This document shows positions 6,407 through 7,978 of a stretch of 7,978 nt of DNA, piece by piece. The stretch lies in assembly GCA_016880695.1 (NCBI GenBank), contig JAEHCY010000669.1, positions 1 through 7,978 on the forward strand, in the 5' to 3' direction. Below the pieces are notes generated by a model. It saw only the letters and a program-made list of their open reading frames with translations, was not told where the DNA came from and searched no databases. The translations under genes and the position numbers were made by a program. Source of the DNA: Chromatiaceae bacterium. GTDB lineage: Bacteria > Pseudomonadota > Gammaproteobacteria > Chromatiales > Chromatiaceae. Within the stretch, counting starts at the first letter, position 1, and every line of letters starts with the position of its first letter.

Positions 6407-7978
6407 TGAAGCGCACGCGGAGCGATCTCTGCCACTGCTGCGAACCGCCGATCCCCGCCGCCCCCGCCGCGATCACCAACCGTCCGGGGCTCACGGCCAT
6501 CGCCTACCGCATCGGCACCTTCGCGACCTTCCGGTCAGCGATGCTCCACGCCCTGCGGGACGAGCTCGGGCTATCGGGCCTTACCACCCGCGCCAGCGAC
6601 GACTACAGCGTCACCCTCCTGGAGCTTTGGGCCGCGGTGGCCGACGTGCTCACCTTCTACCAAGAGCGCATCGCCAACGAGGCCTTTTTGCGCACCGCCC
6701 AGCACCGGGACTCCGTGCTGCGCCTGGCGCGGCTGCTCGATTATCGGCTGCGCCCCGGTCTGGCCGCGGAGACCCGGCTGGCCTTCACGATCGATCCCAA
6801 TCAACTGCCCGCCAAAGGCAACAGCGTCCCCATCCCGGTGGGCGTGAAGGTCATGAGCATCCCCGGCCCAGGGGAGCAGCCCCAGTTCTTCGAGACTATC
6901 GAAGAGATACTCGGCGATGCGCGCATCAATGCCCTCTCCGCCCTGCCCGTGCCCGCGCTGATCAACCCCTTCGCCCAGGGGACCACCACTGCTCCCGTGC
7001 TGGAGCGGCCGGAATTCCTCGCGGTGGGCGACCGCCTGCTCTTCTTCAACGCCGTCGGGTTGGAAGAGAAGAAGGTGACCGCCCTTGATCGGCTGGACAC
7101 GCCCGTCGGCAAGCGCCTGTCCTGGGAACCCGCCGTGCAGCGGGCCGGCGCGGTGGCCGCCGCCGCGCGCGTCGCCAAACTGCTCCGGCCCTTGCGCTTC
7201 TTCGGCGTCAACGCCGCCGACAGCTTCCAGTATTACGATCCGGGCACCCTTGCGGCCGGCGGGACCTGGACCTCGCCGCCTCGCTGGCAGAACCAGCCCC
7301 TCAACTTCTCCTTCACCGCAGGCGATACGAGCTATCCCCTCGATGCGGTCTATGAAGACCTCAAGCCGGGGATGCCGCTTCTGATGGACACGGCGACCGC
7401 CCCCGACCCGCTGCGCCTGGTGACCATCACCGAGGTCAAACAGGCCAAGGCGGCGTTGCACGCGAAGCATCCGCAGCAGGACACGGTGACCCAACTCAGG
7501 CTCACGCGGGTAATCCGCGACGCGCCCACCCTGCTGTCCAGGACCTCGAACCAGCTTGATGTCTTTGCCCGCAGCGGCACCGACTCCGCCCTCTACCTCG
7601 CCCGGACCGGGTCCGTCTGGCAGGGCTGGGAAGCGCTGGGTGGCCTCCTCACTAGCGAGCTAGCCGCCGTGGCCTGGGCAGCGGACCGCCTGGACATCTT
7701 CGTGCGGGGTGTGAACGGCGCGCTCTATCACCGCTGGCGTGTCGGTGCGACCGAGGGCGCCTGGCAGCCGCTCGACCACCAATGGCAATCCCTCGGCGGC
7801 GTTCTCACCTCGCCCCCCGTCGCTGTGGCTTGGGGCCCCAACCGCCTCGATGTGTTCGGGCGCGGGCTCGATGGGGCGCTCTGGCACCGCGGGTGGAACG
7901 GTACCGCCTGGAGCGGCTGGGAATGGCTGGGTGGCATTCTGACCTCGAAGCCGGTGGTGGCGGCCTGGGGCACCAATC
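6406..7978 (+). CDS. Second putative baseplate assembly protein (Afp12-like) carrying a PLL-type beta-propeller (partial, runs off right edge)
   Basis: The frame is open for 524 codons from ATG 6406 to the window end with no stop. Seen: a Cys-rich start LCHCCEPP (8-15; C9, C11, C12); [18 protein letters not shown] (25-42); a helical block [20 protein letters not shown] (72-91), then [20 protein letters not shown] (96-115) and a beta return LAFTID. These match the second type of TIGR02243-like baseplate proteins and parallel the block in the upstream gene. A beta-rich region follows, with [19 protein letters not shown] (324-342) and TQLRLTRVI (362-370), usual for this family. At about residue 380 the sequence switches to repeats with [24 protein letters not shown] and AAVAW elements, continuing to the edge. 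Role: a baseplate wedge part with an added, probably glycan-binding, propeller. Whether baseplate sequence resumes after the propeller cannot be seen. The baseplate call is firm; lectin function is inferred. Confidence 0.85.
   Translation, partial: MKRTRSDLCHCCEPPIPAAPAAITNRPGLTAIAYRIGTFATFRSAMLHALRDELGLSGLTTRASDDYSVTLLELWAAVADVLTFYQERIANEAFLRTAQHRDSVLRLARLLDYRLRPGLAAETRLAFTIDPNQLPAKGNSVPIPVGVKVMSIPGPGEQPQFFETIEEILGDARINALSALPVPALINPFAQGTTTAPVLERPEFLAVGDRLLFFNAVGLEEKKVTALDRLDTPVGKRLSWEPAVQRAGAVAAAARVAKLLRPLRFFGVNAADSFQYYDPGTLAAGGTWTSPPRWQNQPLNFSFTAGDTSYPLDAVYEDLKPGMPLLMDTATAPDPLRLVTITEVKQAKAALHAKHPQQDTVTQLRLTRVIRDAPTLLSRTSNQLDVFARSGTDSALYLARTGSVWQGWEALGGLLTSELAAVAWAADRLDIFVRGVNGALYHRWRVGATEGAWQPLDHQWQSLGGVLTSPPVAVAWGPNRLDVFGRGLDGALWHRGWNGTAWSGWEWLGGILTSKPVVAAWGTN
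7549..7974 (+). repeat. Tandem protein-coding repeats: three visible blades of a PLL/DUF346-like beta-propeller
   Basis: Three units are visible, starting at 7549 (residue 382), 7684 (427) and 7840 (479), with a fourth beginning at 7975. Lengths are 45, 52 and 45 codons. Each unit has (N/D)-x-L-D-(V/I)-F, then a Gly-rich turn before AL(Y/W), a Trp-containing strand, x-LGG-(V/I/L)-LTS, and a closing A-(A/V)-W-(A/G)-x-(N/D). The DNA for LGGxLTS is also similar in all three, near 7639, 7792 and 7927. Known: this repeat form is seen in DUF346-type repeats and in Photorhabdus PLL lectins, seven-bladed propellers that bind fucosylated or methylated glycans. Inference: at least three to four blades are encoded here, and a full propeller would need about three more blades beyond the window. 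The longer second unit has extra residues before its WQSLGG. Confidence 0.75.

Noticed and set aside
6571..7494. Minus-strand open frame of 307 codons opposite the second J-like gene
   Set aside because: Antisense shadow; the + strand frame has recognisable baseplate motifs throughout.
7549..7978. Kelch, WD40 or sialidase Asp-box propeller
   Set aside because: No Kelch GG-x-Y pattern, no WD dipeptides at the expected place and no S-x-D-x-G-x-T-W Asp boxes. The (N/R)LDVF ... ALWH ... LGGxLTS pattern fits PLL/DUF346-like repeats better.
1..7978. CRISPR array, tRNA, insertion sequence or attachment site
   Set aside because: No regularly spaced DNA repeats with unique spacers, no cloverleaf-like segment, no transposase frame and no obvious terminal repeats. 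The window is almost fully coding.

Overview
This window is a single-strand run of tightly packed structural genes from a contractile phage-tail-like particle, most likely an extracellular contractile injection system (eCIS) or a related tailocin-like element. The DNA is visibly GC-rich, with G/C strongly favoured at third codon positions. Shine-Dalgarno-like sequences precede most starts. This fits a high-GC bacterium such as a proteobacterium, but nothing in the window fixes the taxon. I saw no integrase, terminase, capsid, portal, lysis, tRNA or insertion-sequence sequence, so a tail-only particle is favoured over a complete prophage. That is only an inference from 8 kb.

Layout, all on the + strand: (1) 3-164, the last 53 codons of a gene cut by the left edge, carrying an HExxH zinc-protease-like motif; (2) 193-846, a tube-end/CIS_tube-like adaptor; (3) 860-1141, a small LysM/tail-protein-X-like module; (4) 1146-2282, a gpD/gp27-like baseplate hub; (5) 2297-3016, a gpV/gp5-like OB-fold spike; (6) 3021-3326, a small protein of unknown function; (7) 3326-3697, a gp25/GPW wedge protein; (8) 3728-6406, a large baseplate-J-like wedge protein; (9) 6406-7978, a second baseplate-J-like protein running off the right edge. 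The last gene has no stop codon in the window. It changes near residue 380 from baseplate sequence into tandem repeats of about 45 residues that look like blades of a PLL-type beta-propeller lectin.

Together these genes would build the lower end of the particle. The tube adaptor and LysM module join the inner tube to the hub, the gpD-like and gpV-like proteins form hub and piercing spike, and gp25 plus the two J-like proteins form the wedges that trigger sheath contraction. The first, truncated gene could be a cargo, a maturation protease or an accessory protein. The genes are 0-30 bp apart or overlap by one base (TGATG at 3324-3328 and 6404-6408), so they are probably one transcript. No promoter or terminator is visible. 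No gene-free stretch exceeds 30 bases.

The most notable point is the lectin-like propeller carried by a baseplate wedge protein, which suggests a glycan-binding function built into the baseplate instead of a separate tail fibre. The next is the metalloprotease-like gene directly upstream of the baseplate genes.
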